50,998 nucleotides of DNA from Comamonadaceae bacterium. Its GTDB lineage: Bacteria > Pseudomonadota > Gammaproteobacteria > Burkholderiales > Burkholderiaceae_C. The stretch spans positions 1-50,998 of the forward strand of contig CANBRM010000010.1 of the NCBI GenBank assembly GCA_947371915.1, read 5' to 3'. The translations under genes and the position numbers were made by a program. Below the pieces are notes generated by a model. The model did not search any database. It saw only the letters and a list, made by a program, of their open reading frames with translations, and had not been told where the DNA came from. Position 1 is the first letter of the stretch. Every line of letters starts with the position of its first letter. This document shows positions 8,746 to 17,847 of the stretch, in pieces.

Positions 8746-10088
8746 TGTTGACCATGTCCACTTATTTCCAGCGCACAGCGCTTTGCTCTTGCTTGCTGTT
8801 GACCTTGCTGACACTCGGCCCTGTAGGAGCGCAGGCACAAAGCCCTCGGGCCACGGCATCAGGCGGTAACTTCATCGTGGCGCTGGTGGACAGCGCGCCC
8901 ATTACCAACCTGGATGTGCAACGCCGCGCCGCCCAACTGCGCCAGCAACTGAGCGCGCAAGGTCGCAACACCACCACGCCCGCCAACGCCACCCTGATGC
9001 GCGAAGCCCTAGAGCGCTTGATTGACGAAAAGGCGCAACTCCAATTTGCCAAGGAAACAGGCGTTGACATGGACGCAGCCGCCCTCGACCAAGCTGAGCA
9101 ACGCTTGGCCGCACAAAGCCAAATCACCGTCGACGAGCTGCACAAAAAGGCCAAAGCCGAAGGCACCTCGGTCACGCAATTGCGCCAGGATCTGCGCGAT
9201 CAACTCACGCTGCAACGTTTGGCCGAGCGCAATGTGCCGCCGCGCATCAAAGTCAGTGACGTCGAAATCGTCCAAGCCATGCAAGAGCGCCAAACCCAAA
9301 GCGCCAGCACCAACCCCAACATTGAGTTGGGCCACATCTTGATCGCGGTACCTGAAGCCGCCAGCGCCCCCCAAGTTGCCGCCCTGCAAGCCAAAGCCGA
9401 CGTGGCGCTGGCCCGCCTGAAAAAAGGCGAGAGTTTTGCCACCGTCGCCAAAGAGGTGTCCGACAGCCCCGAGCGCGATAACTCAGGCTTGATGGGCCTA
9501 CGCCCCGCCGACCGTTACCCCTCCTTGTTTGTAGATGCCACCCAAAAACTGGCGGTCGGCGAACTCAGCAACGTGGTGCGCTCAGGCGCTGGCTTTCACA
9601 TCTTGAAGCTGGTCAGCAAGCAGGGCAACAACGTCGCCACGATCACCGAAACCCGTGCGCGTCACATCTTGTTGCGCTTGAGCAGCCAACTCAGCCCTGC
9701 CGCTGCGCGCGCGCAATTGACCGGCTACAAGGGCCAAATTGAAGCGGGCAAGGGTGACTTTGCCAAACTGGCCCAAGAGCATTCACAAGACGCCAGCGGC
9801 CCCAACGGGGGTGACTTGGGCTGGGTCGCGCCAGGCATGTTTGTGCCCGAGTTTGAAGCGGTCATGAACGCCCTGAAGATTGGCGAAATCGCCGACCCTA
9901 TGGTGTCGCGCTTTGGCGTGCATTTGATTCAGGTGCTCGCACGCCGCGAAGCACCCATCACCGAACGCGAATTGCGTGAGTTGGTGCGCAACAAACTGCG
10001 CGACAGCAAATACGACGAGACCTACCAAATCTGGGCGCAGGAAATGCGCGGTCGCGCCTACGTCGAATACCGCGACGCACCGCAGTAA
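8745..10088 (+). CDS. surA: Periplasmic chaperone / peptidyl-prolyl isomerase SurA
   Basis: Folds outer-membrane proteins, including LptD, in the periplasm. The 447-residue protein has a signal peptide (hydrophobic core after TALC, cleavage near GAQAQ), a SurA N-terminal chaperone domain to about residue 165, and two parvulin domains. These are IELGHILIA to HILKLVSK and ARHILLRL to HLIQVL, the second with GGDLGWV. I chose ATG 8745, which shares its A with the lptD stop (TGATG); ATG 8754 is also possible and changes only three residues. It is coupled to lptD. The pdxA gene found between surA and ksgA in many gammaproteobacteria is absent. Confidence 0.95.
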   Translation: MLTMSTYFQRTALCSCLLLTLLTLGPVGAQAQSPRATASGGNFIVALVDSAPITNLDVQRRAAQLRQQLSAQGRNTTTPANATLMREALERLIDEKAQLQFAKETGVDMDAAALDQAEQRLAAQSQITVDELHKKAKAEGTSVTQLRQDLRDQLTLQRLAERNVPPRIKVSDVEIVQAMQERQTQSASTNPNIELGHILIAVPEAASAPQVAALQAKADVALARLKKGESFATVAKEVSDSPERDNSGLMGLRPADRYPSLFVDATQKLAVGELSNVVRSGAGFHILKLVSKQGNNVATITETRARHILLRLSSQLSPAAARAQLTGYKGQIEAGKGDFAKLAQEHSQDASGPNGGDLGWVAPGMFVPEFEAVMNALKIGEIADPMVSRFGVHLIQVLARREAPITERELRELVRNKLRDSKYDETYQIWAQEMRGRAYVEYRDAPQ

Positions 10089-10110
10089 AACATCAAGCCA
10101 AAAGCACACT

Positions 10111-10869
10111 TTGAAACACATTGCCCGCAAACGCTTCGGCCAGCATTTTTTAACCGACGGCGCCATCATTGAAAGCATCATTGATGCAATCGCACCGCAA
10201 GCCGGTGAGCCCATGGTCGAAATCGGCCCTGGTCTAGCCGCCATGACGCAGCCCTTGGTCGAACGCTTGGGCCACTTGCACGTCATTGAGTTGGACCGCG
10301 ACTTGGCCGCTCGCCTGCGCGAACACCCGCACTTGAGCGTGATCGAGTCTGACGTTCTACGCGTGGACTTCACCCAACTGGCTGCTGATCTCAAAACGCC
10401 GAAGCTGCGTGTGGTGGGTAACCTGCCCTACAACATCTCGTCGCCCATCCTGTTTCACCTGCTCGAACACGTGGCGGTGGTGCAAGACCAGCACTTCATG
10501 CTGCAAAAAGAGGTGATCGACCGCATGGTCGCCAAGCCCAGCACCAGCGACTACAGCCGACTGAGTGTCATGCTGCAATGGCGCTACGACATGGAAAACG
10601 TGTTGTTTGTGCCGCCCGAGTCGTTTGATCCACCCCCTCGCGTGGACAGCGCGGTGGTGCGCATGGTGCCGCTGGCGGAGCCGCCCCTGATCAACGTCAA
10701 GTTGATGGAAGAGATGGTCAAAACGGCTTTCAGCCAGCGCCGCAAGCTGCTACGCCACACCTTGGGACGCTGGCTCGAAGGTCGCAATTTTGCAGGCCAG
10801 TTCGATGTGCAACGCCGCGCCGAAGAGGTGCCTGTTGCCGAATACGTGGCGCTGGTGCAAAGCCTCTGA
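10111..10869 (+). CDS. rsmA: 16S rRNA dimethyladenosine transferase RsmA/KsgA
   Basis: Dimethylates A1518 and A1519 at the 3' end of 16S rRNA during 30S maturation. The family N-terminus [13 protein letters not shown] starts right after a TTG codon at 10111, so a TTG start giving 252 residues is the best choice; the open frame further upstream overlaps surA and lacks homology. The SAM site [11 protein letters not shown] and catalytic [10 protein letters not shown] are present. It lies 22 bases after surA, and a rho-independent terminator follows, closing the lptD-surA-rsmA operon. The TTG start and weak ribosome site suggest low translation. Confidence 0.95.
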   Translation: MKHIARKRFGQHFLTDGAIIESIIDAIAPQAGEPMVEIGPGLAAMTQPLVERLGHLHVIELDRDLAARLREHPHLSVIESDVLRVDFTQLAADLKTPKLRVVGNLPYNISSPILFHLLEHVAVVQDQHFMLQKEVIDRMVAKPSTSDYSRLSVMLQWRYDMENVLFVPPESFDPPPRVDSAVVRMVPLAEPPLINVKLMEEMVKTAFSQRRKLLRHTLGRWLEGRNFAGQFDVQRRAEEVPVAEYVALVQSL

Positions 10870-10890
10870 AGTGCACAGCTTTTGACAAAC

Positions 10891-10924
10891 AAAAAACCCG
10901 TCGGCAGTCACTGCGACGGGTTTT
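10891..10924 (+). terminator. Terminator after rsmA (possibly bidirectional)
   Basis: AAAACCCGTCG and CGACGGGTTTT form an 11-bp stem around a 10-base loop, with a T-rich 3' side. A-rich sequence on the left also lets it serve the leftward barstar-like gene that ends at 10967. Confidence 0.88.
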
Positions 10925-10966
10925 GTTTTGGTCGCTGCAGCCCAAATGAGCTGCAGTGGATGGGCA

Positions 10967-11527
10967 TCACACGGTGGCGGCTTGCCAGTAACCCGCGTTG
11001 AACGGGCTGCTCATGCGCAAGGCCATCGGCGACACGTCCACCAGTTTGTCGGTGGGCATTTTTTCGCCGTCTTCTAAAACATCCAAACTGTCGAGTGCAA
11101 CACCCGCCTTGTCCACCGATGGCGCGCGTGCCACCGAGAACGAATAGAAACAACGGAATGGCACTTTGCGGTCTGACCAGAAGTCGGAGGCTTCGCGGAA
11201 GATGTCCAACAACTGCTCGCGGGCTTCTTTGTCAAACTTGGCGTGGGCAGGAATGTGCTCCAACACCACGATGAAACCAGGCTGGCTGCCTGACTTGTGC
11301 AACACGTCAGTCAAACCATCCGACAAGGAATCAAAGTTCTTGCTGGCTTGTGGTGCAAAGGTGAATTCTTTGGCGATCAGATCCAAAATGTCTTGTTTGC
11401 TCTGAGTTTGGGCCAGATTGGCATACAAAAAGTGATGGCCCATGGCTTGTGCAGCCTCTTGCAACTGGGGCACGCGGAAAGCGCGGATCGACTGAACGAT
11501 GTTCGTTTTGACAGTACGCAGTGGCAT
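10967..11527 (-). CDS. Barstar-like (barnase inhibitor family) protein
   Basis: A 186-residue protein. Its central part, about residues 30-130, has the barstar pattern: a strand ending HHFLYANL, a helix KQDILDLIAKEF, then FDSLSDGLTDV (aligned with the barstar NLDALWDCL segment) and the strand FIVVLEHI. The C-terminal 50 residues (from ARAPSV) are not barstar and are unknown to me. Barstar inhibits the RNase barnase, but no barnase-like gene is visible in the window. Single-gene unit, flanked by terminators on both sides. No good Shine-Dalgarno precedes the ATG, and a 16-base palindrome lies 45-60 bases upstream. Function is unknown beyond the fold. Confidence 0.75.
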   Translation of the reverse strand: MPLRTVKTNIVQSIRAFRVPQLQEAAQAMGHHFLYANLAQTQSKQDILDLIAKEFTFAPQASKNFDSLSDGLTDVLHKSGSQPGFIVVLEHIPAHAKFDKEAREQLLDIFREASDFWSDRKVPFRCFYSFSVARAPSVDKAGVALDSLDVLEDGEKMPTDKLVDVSPMALRMSSPFNAGYWQAATV

Positions 11528-11571
11528 ATCTATCGCCGTTTCTTGTAACTAGGGGAATTTTGAAGTAGCTC

Positions 11572-11587
11572 TTCGGGTAAACCCGAA
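11572..11587. promoter_or_regulatory. Palindrome upstream of barstar-like gene
   Basis: TTCGGGTAAACCCGAA is a perfect palindrome apart from its central two bases. It lies 45 bases upstream of the barstar-like start, and AAACCCGAA recurs at 11697-11705. It could be an operator. On the leftward strand its T-run precedes the stem, so it is not a terminator for that gene. Confidence 0.35.
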
Positions 11588-11620
11588 AAAAGTGAAGCGC
11601 AAGTGTTACAGAATCGCTAC

Positions 11621-11656
11621 AAAAAAGCAAGGGCCCGTCCAAATCTGAACGGGCCC
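11621..11656 (-). terminator. Terminator after maeB
   Basis: Read leftward, GGGCCCGT and ACGGGCCC form an 8-bp GC-rich stem with a 10-base loop, followed by TTGCTTTTTT. It lies about 55 bases past the maeB stop. Confidence 0.88.
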
Positions 11657-11709
11657 TGAGGGTTATTACTTAAATTCAGTAAATTTAGAGTAGGAAAACC
11701 CGAATCACC

Positions 11710-14019
11710 TCATCGCACAGCGCTGGCGTCTGCCACGGTCAACGCGGTCATGTTGACGATGCGGCGCACCGTGGTGCTCGCGGTCAAGATGTGCACTGGC
11801 TTGGCCGCGCCCAAAAGCACTGGGCCAATGGCGATGTTGCCGCCGGCCGCTGTTTTGAGCAGGTTGTAGGCGATGTTGGCGGCATCCAAATTGGGCAATA
11901 CCAACAAATTGGCGTCGCCAATGAGGGTTGTGCCGGCCATTTGCGCTTCACGGGCATGGCCATCAAGCGCCACATCGCCATGCATTTCGCCGTCAATTTC
12001 AAGCCAAGGCGCTTTTTTCTGCACCAAGGCCAGCGTTTCGCGCATTTTGATGGCGGAAGGCTGGTTGCTGCTGCCGAAGTTGGAATGCGACAACAGCGCA
12101 GCTTTGGGATGGATACCAAAACGGCGCATTTCCTCAGCCGCCATGACCGTGATTTCAGCCAATTGCTCAGCCGTTGGGTCGTAGTTGATGTGCGTATCGA
12201 CCAAGAACACTTGGCGATCAGGCAACAACAAACCGTTCATACACGCATAAGTGCTGATGCCCGAACGGTTGCCAATCACTTGATCCACGTAATTCAAGTG
12301 GGTGTGCGGAGTGCTCCAAGTGCCACAAATCAGGCCGTCCACTTCGCCTTTGTGCAACATCATGGTGCCAATGAGCGACAAACGGCGGCGCATATCGATC
12401 TTGGCCAACTGCTCGGTGACGCCTTTGCGGGCGGTCATCTTGTAATAGGTTTGCCAAAAATCGCGGTAACGGTGGTCTTGCTCCACGTTGACCACTTCGT
12501 AGTCCACGCCTTCTTTGAGGCGCAGGCCGAAGTTGTCAATGCGCTGGGCAATCACGGCAGGGCGGCCAATCAAGGTGGGCTTGGCCAAGCCTTCGTCCAC
12601 CACGATTTGCACGGCGCGCAACACGCGCTCTTCTTCGCCCTCGGCGTAGCACACACGCTTTTTGCTGGCACGTTTGGCGGCAGCATAGATAGGCTTCATG
12701 ATCGAGCCCGATGCGTACACAAAGCCTTGCAGCTTTTCAATGTAGGCGTCCATGTCTTGAATCGGGCGCGTGGCCACACCACTGGCTGCAGCAGCTTTGG
12801 CCACGGCAGGCGCGATCTTCATCATCAAGCGCGGATCGAATGGCTTGGGGATGAGGTATTCAGGGCCAAAGGCCAAAGTCTCGCCCGCATAGGCTGCGGC
12901 CACGACTTCGCTTTGCTCAGCTTGCGCCAATTCAGCGATGGCGTAAACCGCCGCAATTTCCATCTCGTCGGTGATGGTGGAAGCGCCCGCATCCAACGCA
13001 CCACGGAAGATGTAGGGGAAGCACAGGACGTTGTTCACTTGGTTGTGATAGTCGCTGCGACCCGTGGCAATGGTCGCGTCGTCGCGCACTGCTTTGACTT
13101 CTTCGGGCGTGATTTCGGGGTTGGGGTTGGCCAAGGCCATGATGATGGGCTTAGCGGCCATCTTCTTGACCATCTCTGGCTTCAACACGCCGCCAGCAGA
13201 CAGGCCCAAGAACACGTCCGCGCCTTCAATGATGTCGCTCAAGGTGCGGGCATCGGTCTTTTGGGAGAACTGAATCTTGTCTTCGTCCATCAACTCGGTG
13301 CGGCCTTCATAGACCACACCCGCCAAGTCGGTGACGTAAATGTTGCTGCGTGGCATGCCCATCTTGAGCAACAAGCCCAAACAGGCCAAAGCCGCAGCGC
13401 CCGCGCCCGAAGTGACGAGCTTGACGGTTTTGATGTCTTTGCCCGCGACCTTGAGGCCGTTCAAAATGGCCGCGCCCACGGTGATGGCGGTGCCGTGTTG
13501 ATCGTCGTGGAAGACTGGGATCTTCATGCGCTCGCGCAACTTGCGCTCGACGTAAAAGCAATCGGGGGCTTTGATGTCTTCGAGGTTGATGCCGCCAAAG
13601 GTGGGCTCCAACGAGGCAATGATGTCGACCAATTTGTCGAGATTCTTCTCGTCAATTTCCAAGTCGAACACGTCAATGCCGGCGAACTTCTTGAACAAAA
13701 CGCCCTTGCCCTCCATCACCGGCTTAGACGCCAGCGGACCAATGTCGCCCAAGCCCAACACGGCGGTGCCGTTGGTGATGACCGCGACCAAGTTGCCACG
13801 GCTGGTGTACTTGAAGGCGTTGTTGGGGTCTTTGACGATCTCTTCGCAGGGTGCGGCCACGCCGGGCGAGTAGGCCAAGGCCAAGTCGTGCTGGTTGACC
13901 AGTTGCTTGGTGGCGTGAATCGCAATTTTTCCGGGGGTGGGGAACTCGTGGTATTCGAGGGCTGCGCGGCGCAATTCGGCACGGGCCTCAGCGCTGTTGT
14001 GGGAGGGGTTTGAGCTCAA
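11710..14019 (-). CDS. maeB: NADP-dependent malic enzyme with phosphotransacetylase-like domain
   Basis: Decarboxylates malate to pyruvate with NADPH formation. The 769-residue length is that of large MaeB enzymes. Residues 1-430 are the malic enzyme part: [11 protein letters not shown], the FHDDQHGTA metal/active-site region, a dinucleotide fold near [10 protein letters not shown], and LANPNPEI. Residues about 440-769 resemble phosphotransacetylase but in MaeB are regulatory, sensing acetyl-CoA. The start is a TTG at 14019: AGGAG lies six bases upstream and the family N-terminus begins here, with no in-frame ATG nearby. A 10-bp stem-loop precedes the ribosome site. A terminator follows the gene. 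It lies 153 bases after the rubredoxin reductase gene, so it may have its own promoter. Confidence 0.95.
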   Translation of the reverse strand: MSSNPSHNSAEARAELRRAALEYHEFPTPGKIAIHATKQLVNQHDLALAYSPGVAAPCEEIVKDPNNAFKYTSRGNLVAVITNGTAVLGLGDIGPLASKPVMEGKGVLFKKFAGIDVFDLEIDEKNLDKLVDIIASLEPTFGGINLEDIKAPDCFYVERKLRERMKIPVFHDDQHGTAITVGAAILNGLKVAGKDIKTVKLVTSGAGAAALACLGLLLKMGMPRSNIYVTDLAGVVYEGRTELMDEDKIQFSQKTDARTLSDIIEGADVFLGLSAGGVLKPEMVKKMAAKPIIMALANPNPEITPEEVKAVRDDATIATGRSDYHNQVNNVLCFPYIFRGALDAGASTITDEMEIAAVYAIAELAQAEQSEVVAAAYAGETLAFGPEYLIPKPFDPRLMMKIAPAVAKAAAASGVATRPIQDMDAYIEKLQGFVYASGSIMKPIYAAAKRASKKRVCYAEGEEERVLRAVQIVVDEGLAKPTLIGRPAVIAQRIDNFGLRLKEGVDYEVVNVEQDHRYRDFWQTYYKMTARKGVTEQLAKIDMRRRLSLIGTMMLHKGEVDGLICGTWSTPHTHLNYVDQVIGNRSGISTYACMNGLLLPDRQVFLVDTHINYDPTAEQLAEITVMAAEEMRRFGIHPKAALLSHSNFGSSNQPSAIKMRETLALVQKKAPWLEIDGEMHGDVALDGHAREAQMAGTTLIGDANLLVLPNLDAANIAYNLLKTAAGGNIAIGPVLLGAAKPVHILTASTTVRRIVNMTALTVADASAVR

Positions 14020-14041
14020 TGAAATCTCCTAATAGTGCAAA

Positions 14042-14073
14042 GGGTTGTTGCCTCTGTCGTGAAGCAACAACCC
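14042..14073 (-). promoter_or_regulatory. Stem-loop in the maeB leader
   Basis: GGGTTGTTGC and GCAACAACCC pair perfectly over 10 bp around a 12-base loop. It ends about 12 bases before the AGGAG of maeB. No T-run follows on the leftward strand, so a terminator is unlikely; it may set mRNA stability or ribosome access. Confidence 0.55.
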
Positions 14074-14172
14074 CGAGCTGGTCGTTTCATTTTAGGCCCG
14101 ACGCCCACCCCACTTATACGGGGATGTGCTTACGCAAGTGGCAACGCTTTTTACTTATTCACAAAAGTGAAC

Positions 14173-15342
14173 TTAAGCGGTCACCAGTTTGGCCTGCTCC
14201 ATGCGTCGGCTGGTGCTGCTGCCGCTCAGCACAAAGCCACGCACGTGTCCCTCAACGTCAACAAAATGCCAAAGGCCTTCACCAACTCCTTGCCAAGCGC
14301 CCACAGTGCCGGGCGCCGCCGACGCCACCACCAAGGGCAACGCCGGCGTTTTGATGGCCACGGGCATCAACGGAAACTGCACCGCCGTGGGCGTGCCCGC
14401 CAAGGTTTGTGCCAAGGCTTTGCCCGCATGCATGATGGGCAACACATAAGGCAAGGTGCGGGCCACGCCGCCGACCGAGTCCGACGCGTATTGCGCGTTA
14501 TCACCCAAGGCGTACACCTGCGCAGCGCTGGTTTGCAACTGCGCATTCACCACAATGCCACGCTCGGTGGTCAAGCCCGCGGCTTGTGCCAAGGCCACAT
14601 CGGACCGTAAACCGACGGCGCTGAGCACCACATCCACCTCGGTCTTTTGGCCGTTGGCGAATGTCACCACCAAGCCGTCGTCGGTGCGGTCCACCGTTTG
14701 AACCGAGGTGCCAAAGTGCCATTGCACGCCTAAGGCTTGCAGCGCTGCTTGTAACTGCGCCCCCACGGCCTCGGGCAACAAGGCGGCCAAAGGCACGGCA
14801 TTGGGGTCCACCACCTGCACGGCGTAATGTTTGGCCGCCAAATCGTTGGCAAATTCGCAACCGATCAGACCCGCGCCAATCACCAACACCCGCGCTTGGG
14901 GCAACAGACTTTGGCGAAACACGGTGTAGCTCGCCAAATCATTGACCGACATCACCTCTGCCGCCGCGTTGCCGCCCAAGCTCAGTCGAATGGGGTGCGC
15001 GCCCGTGGCCAACACCAAGTCGCGATAAGTCCACACCCCTTGCGAGGTGTGGACTGCTTGCGCCTGCACGTCCAAGGCCGTGACGTGCGTGTGCGCCATC
15101 ACGGTCACATTCAAGGTCTCGCGCATTTGGTCTGCCGGCATGGTGACCAACTGGGCTGGCGTGCGGCCCTGCGCGAGAGCCGTCGACAGGGCGGGCTTGC
15201 CGTAAAAGTCGCCAGTGTCGGCGGTGACCAACACCACAGGCGTGGTGGCGTCGAGCTTGCGAAATTCGCGCACGGCAGTCCAGCCTGCCAAGCCCGAGCC
15301 CACCACCAACACGGGGCCGTCTGGGTGACGTTGTGCCGTCAT
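14173..15342 (-). CDS. Rubredoxin-NAD(P)+ reductase
   Basis: A 389-residue FAD-dependent pyridine nucleotide-disulfide-type oxidoreductase that passes electrons from NAD(P)H to rubredoxin. The FAD Rossmann motif GSGLAG lies near residue 16, followed by the family's YGKPALS segment. A second Rossmann motif, GAGLIG, binds NAD(P)H near residue 155, and ALGDNAQY near 275 holds the FAD-contact Asp. No redox-active CxxC is present, fitting the rubredoxin/ferredoxin reductase branch. AAGGAG lies five bases before the ATG and overlaps the stop of the rubredoxin gene nine bases upstream. The neighbours make the assignment firm. Confidence 0.9.
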   Translation of the reverse strand: MTAQRHPDGPVLVVGSGLAGWTAVREFRKLDATTPVVLVTADTGDFYGKPALSTALAQGRTPAQLVTMPADQMRETLNVTVMAHTHVTALDVQAQAVHTSQGVWTYRDLVLATGAHPIRLSLGGNAAAEVMSVNDLASYTVFRQSLLPQARVLVIGAGLIGCEFANDLAAKHYAVQVVDPNAVPLAALLPEAVGAQLQAALQALGVQWHFGTSVQTVDRTDDGLVVTFANGQKTEVDVVLSAVGLRSDVALAQAAGLTTERGIVVNAQLQTSAAQVYALGDNAQYASDSVGGVARTLPYVLPIMHAGKALAQTLAGTPTAVQFPLMPVAIKTPALPLVVASAAPGTVGAWQGVGEGLWHFVDVEGHVRGFVLSGSSTSRRMEQAKLVTA

Positions 15343-15351
15343 ATCGACTCC

Positions 15352-15531
15352 TTAGAAGTCAACCAATTCGAAATCAGCCTTCGCCACACCGCACTCGGGA
15401 CAAGCCCAGTCGGTTGGCACATCGGCCCATACGGTGCCAGCGGCAATGCCGTCTTCGGGGCGGCCTTCGGCCTCGTCGTACACAAAACCGCAAACGATGC
15501 AGACGTATGTTTTGAAAGTAGAAGTGCTCAT
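15352..15531 (-). CDS. Rubredoxin
   Basis: A 59-residue one-iron electron carrier. Two Cys pairs, CIVC (Cys11, Cys14) and CPEC (Cys44, Cys47), bind Fe, and the flanking [22 protein letters not shown] and FELVDF segments are classic. I start it at ATG 15531; the frame stays open further upstream, but that part has no rubredoxin similarity. It sits between rubrerythrin and rubredoxin reductase and presumably links them. Confidence 0.96.
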   Translation of the reverse strand: MSTSTFKTYVCIVCGFVYDEAEGRPEDGIAAGTVWADVPTDWACPECGVAKADFELVDF

Positions 15532-15625
15532 GGTGTGCTTTCTTTGAATTTTGAAATGATTGGGTTGAATTTTCGTGGGATTTGTTGTGCCCGTTGCATG
15601 GCCCTTGGGCGGGCCTTGCAAAACA

Positions 15626-16114
15626 TTAAGCGTTTGCCGTCACCTTGTTCAGTTGGGCTTGGTAGTGGTTGGCGTGGCGCTCTTCCACTTTGGCCAACGC
15701 GGCGAAGCGTTTTTGTGCTTTCAGCAACGTGGCCGTGAATTGGGCGGCGTGCACTTTGGACTCTTCAATTTGCTCGTCCATCTCGGCCACAGCCGCGGCA
15801 TTTCCTTCGGCTTCGGCAGTTTTGCGGAACGTGGGATACATCTCGGTGTATTCGTAAGTTTCGCCATCGATGGCAATTTGCAAAGCCTTAGCCGGTGTCA
15901 TGGTGGCTTTTGGGTAGAGCAAGTCGAGGTGACCGAAGGCATGCATCACTTCTTGATCGGCCGTCTCTTCGAACGTGCGAGCCGTTTCTTCATCGCCCAT
16001 CTCGCGGGCGAGTTTGGCAAAGTAGCGGTATTTGATGTGGGCCATCGATTCGCCAGCGAAAGCAGCCTCGAGGTTGGCCATGGTCTTGATCTCGGGGCGG
16101 GTTTGTGCAGTCAT
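15626..16114 (-). CDS. Rubrerythrin (di-iron domain only)
   Basis: A 162-residue ferritin-like di-iron peroxidase that reduces H2O2 to water. The ligand motifs are in order: [21 protein letters not shown] (ExxH), [11 protein letters not shown] (two Glu), and EERHANHY near the C-terminus. The C-terminal rubredoxin domain of classical rubrerythrins is missing, but a free rubredoxin is encoded next. AAGGAG lies six bases before the ATG. With the two downstream genes this gives a full NAD(P)H-reductase-rubredoxin-rubrerythrin chain. The 94-base gap to the rubredoxin gene could contain a processing or promoter site, which I cannot identify. Confidence 0.94.
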   Translation of the reverse strand: MTAQTRPEIKTMANLEAAFAGESMAHIKYRYFAKLAREMGDEETARTFEETADQEVMHAFGHLDLLYPKATMTPAKALQIAIDGETYEYTEMYPTFRKTAEAEGNAAAVAEMDEQIEESKVHAAQFTATLLKAQKRFAALAKVEERHANHYQAQLNKVTANA

Positions 16115-16149
16115 TTGGAACTCCTTCAGTTAACGAAATTAATCGGGAC

Positions 16150-16225
16150 AGGAGGAATGATAGGCACAAACAATTGAAATAGCCAATTGATAAAACTTAA
16201 CTGATTGATAGCGTCTATCGAATTA
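16150..16225 (-). promoter_or_regulatory. Rubrerythrin promoter region with palindrome
   Basis: Read leftward there is a possible TTGGCT / TATCAT pair with 18-base spacing. GATAGCGTCTATC (16207-16219) is a near-perfect palindrome upstream of it, and CAATTG occurs twice seven bases apart (16171-16176, 16184-16189). The ATAG/CTAT halves recall OxyR sites but their spacing (3 bases, not 7) does not fit the OxyR consensus. Confidence 0.3.
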
Positions 16226-16258
16226 GGTCGCCAAACGCCTTCAAAGGCTCTCTGTGGC

Positions 16259-17662
16259 TCAAACGCGCATCAACGCTTCAATCTCATCCGCCACCACAGG
16301 TACACCGCGGGTGATGAGTTCGCAGCCGTCCTCGGTGACGATGGCATCGTCCTCAATGCGAATGCCAATGTTCCAAAACGCTTCGGGCACATCGTCGGCA
16401 GGGCGCACATAAAGACCGGGTTCGATGGTGAGCACCATGCCTGGACGCAAGATGCGGCTGGGGCGATTGACGATGGTTTCCCCCGAGAGCGGGTCTTGAC
16501 GCGTGCTGGCTTCGTTGGCCGCAACACGCTCCACGTAGCTGCCGCAGTCATGCACATCCATGCCCAGCCAATGGCTGGTGCGGTGCATGTAGAACGGGAA
16601 GTAGGCGCGCTTTTCAATCACGTCTTGCGCGCTGCCGTGTTTGGTTTTGCTCATCAAACCCAGGTCTAACAAGCCCTGCGCCAGCACTTGCACCGTAGCT
16701 TCGTGCGGGTCTGTGAAACGTGCGCCTGCACGGGTGGCGGCTACGGCGGCGTCTTGGCTGGCCAGCACCAAGTTGTAGAGGTCACGTTGCGGACCGGTGA
16801 ACGTGCCGTTGGCGGGGAAGGTGCGGGTGATGTCGGATGCGTAGCTGTCTAGCTCACAACCCGCGTCGATCAACACCAACTCGCCGCTACGCACATGGGC
16901 TGCGTCGGCGCGGTAATGCAGCACACACGCGTTGGCGCCAGCTGCGACGATGGAGGTGTAGGCGGGAAACTGCGAGCCGTGCATGCGGAACTCGTGCAGC
17001 AACTCGGCGTCCAAGTGGTACTCCCGCACGTCTTGGCCCGCACGCAACATGCGCGCACTAGTTTGCATGGCGCGAATGTGGGCTTGGGCGCTGATGGCGC
17101 TGGCACGTCGCATGATGGCTTGCTCATGCGCGTCTTTGATGAGGCGCATTTCGTCCAGCGGACCGCACACATCGCGCTGCATGGCGGGGCAGGCCACGCC
17201 AAAACGCACCCGCGCGCGCACGGCGTTGAGCCACCCGTCCACCCGCGTTTCCAGACCTTTGTGGGTGGCAAACGGGTACCAAACCGTGTGTTGGTTCTCC
17301 AGCAACTTCGGCAACAGCGTGTCGAGGTCGGCCACAGACTGCGCGGTGTTCACGCCCAACGCGTCCACCGCGGCGTCGGGGCCCAAGCGGTAACCATCCC
17401 AAATTTCGCGTTCCAAATCTTTGGGCTGGCAAAACACGGTGCTGCGACCTGTGGCGTCAATCACCAACCACGCGTTGGGTTCGGTGAAGCCCGTCAGGTA
17501 ATAGAAGTAGCTGTCATGGCGATACGGAAAGTCGCTATCGCGGTTGCGCGCATGCTCGGGTGCCGTCGGGATGATGGCCACGCCACCTTCGCCCAACTGG
17601 GCAGCCAAATGGGCGCGTCGGGCGGCGTAATGGGAAGTTGAAAGCGTGGTGGTCGTGGTCAT
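16259..17662 (-). CDS. pepP: Xaa-Pro aminopeptidase (aminopeptidase P)
   Basis: Removes N-terminal residues that precede proline. The 467-residue cytoplasmic enzyme has the AMP_N domain (about 1-140, with FPYRHDSYFYYLTGF) and an M24 pita-bread domain. All five Mn ligands can be seen: Asp in LIDAGCELD, Asp in SDITRTFP, His in SHWLGMDVHD, Glu in TIEPGLYV and Glu in IRIEDDAIV. The start has no obvious Shine-Dalgarno; the Thr-rich N-terminus is not diagnostic. It is a single leftward gene about 145 bases upstream of rubrerythrin. Confidence 0.93.
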   Translation of the reverse strand: MTTTTTLSTSHYAARRAHLAAQLGEGGVAIIPTAPEHARNRDSDFPYRHDSYFYYLTGFTEPNAWLVIDATGRSTVFCQPKDLEREIWDGYRLGPDAAVDALGVNTAQSVADLDTLLPKLLENQHTVWYPFATHKGLETRVDGWLNAVRARVRFGVACPAMQRDVCGPLDEMRLIKDAHEQAIMRRASAISAQAHIRAMQTSARMLRAGQDVREYHLDAELLHEFRMHGSQFPAYTSIVAAGANACVLHYRADAAHVRSGELVLIDAGCELDSYASDITRTFPANGTFTGPQRDLYNLVLASQDAAVAATRAGARFTDPHEATVQVLAQGLLDLGLMSKTKHGSAQDVIEKRAYFPFYMHRTSHWLGMDVHDCGSYVERVAANEASTRQDPLSGETIVNRPSRILRPGMVLTIEPGLYVRPADDVPEAFWNIGIRIEDDAIVTEDGCELITRGVPVVADEIEALMRV

Positions 17663-17771
17663 TTTTGGATTGTAGGAGGGGGATACCAGTGCATACCGGT
17701 CGCGCAGTTTCTAGTCACGCCAAGGAGGCGATGATCTATGCGGTGGCATTCGCGCGGAGGCAGAATAAATA

Positions 17772-17836
17772 CGACTTTTATTCATCACTTTAAATAAAAG
17801 TCGCGACTAAATGACAAAACACTTTAAAAAAGTCGC
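17772..17836. promoter_or_regulatory. Repeat array upstream of the AAA+ ATPase gene
   Basis: CGACTTTTATT (17772-17782) and AATAAAAGTCG (17793-17803) form an 11-bp perfect inverted repeat. The right half sits in ACTTTAAATAAAAGTCGC, which recurs 32 bases later as ACTTTAAAAAAGTCGC (17821-17836), ending 11 bases before the ATG. This AT-rich cluster stands out from the GC-rich surroundings and looks like an operator/promoter. Confidence 0.55.
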
Positions 17837-17847
17837 AAAATAGCGGC

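Noticed and set aside
9976-10110. Upstream extension of rsmA/ksgA
   Set aside because: It lies mostly within surA in another frame, and the family N-terminus starts at the TTG at 10111.
11791-14013. A 740-codon open frame on the + strand opposite maeB
   Set aside because: It is an exact antisense shadow of the maeB coding strand, with His/Val/Gln-rich composition and no recognisable domain. High G+C makes long antisense frames common.
15532-15621. N-terminal extension of rubredoxin
   Set aside because: About 30 residues with no rubredoxin similarity; the ATG at 15531 begins the classic sequence.
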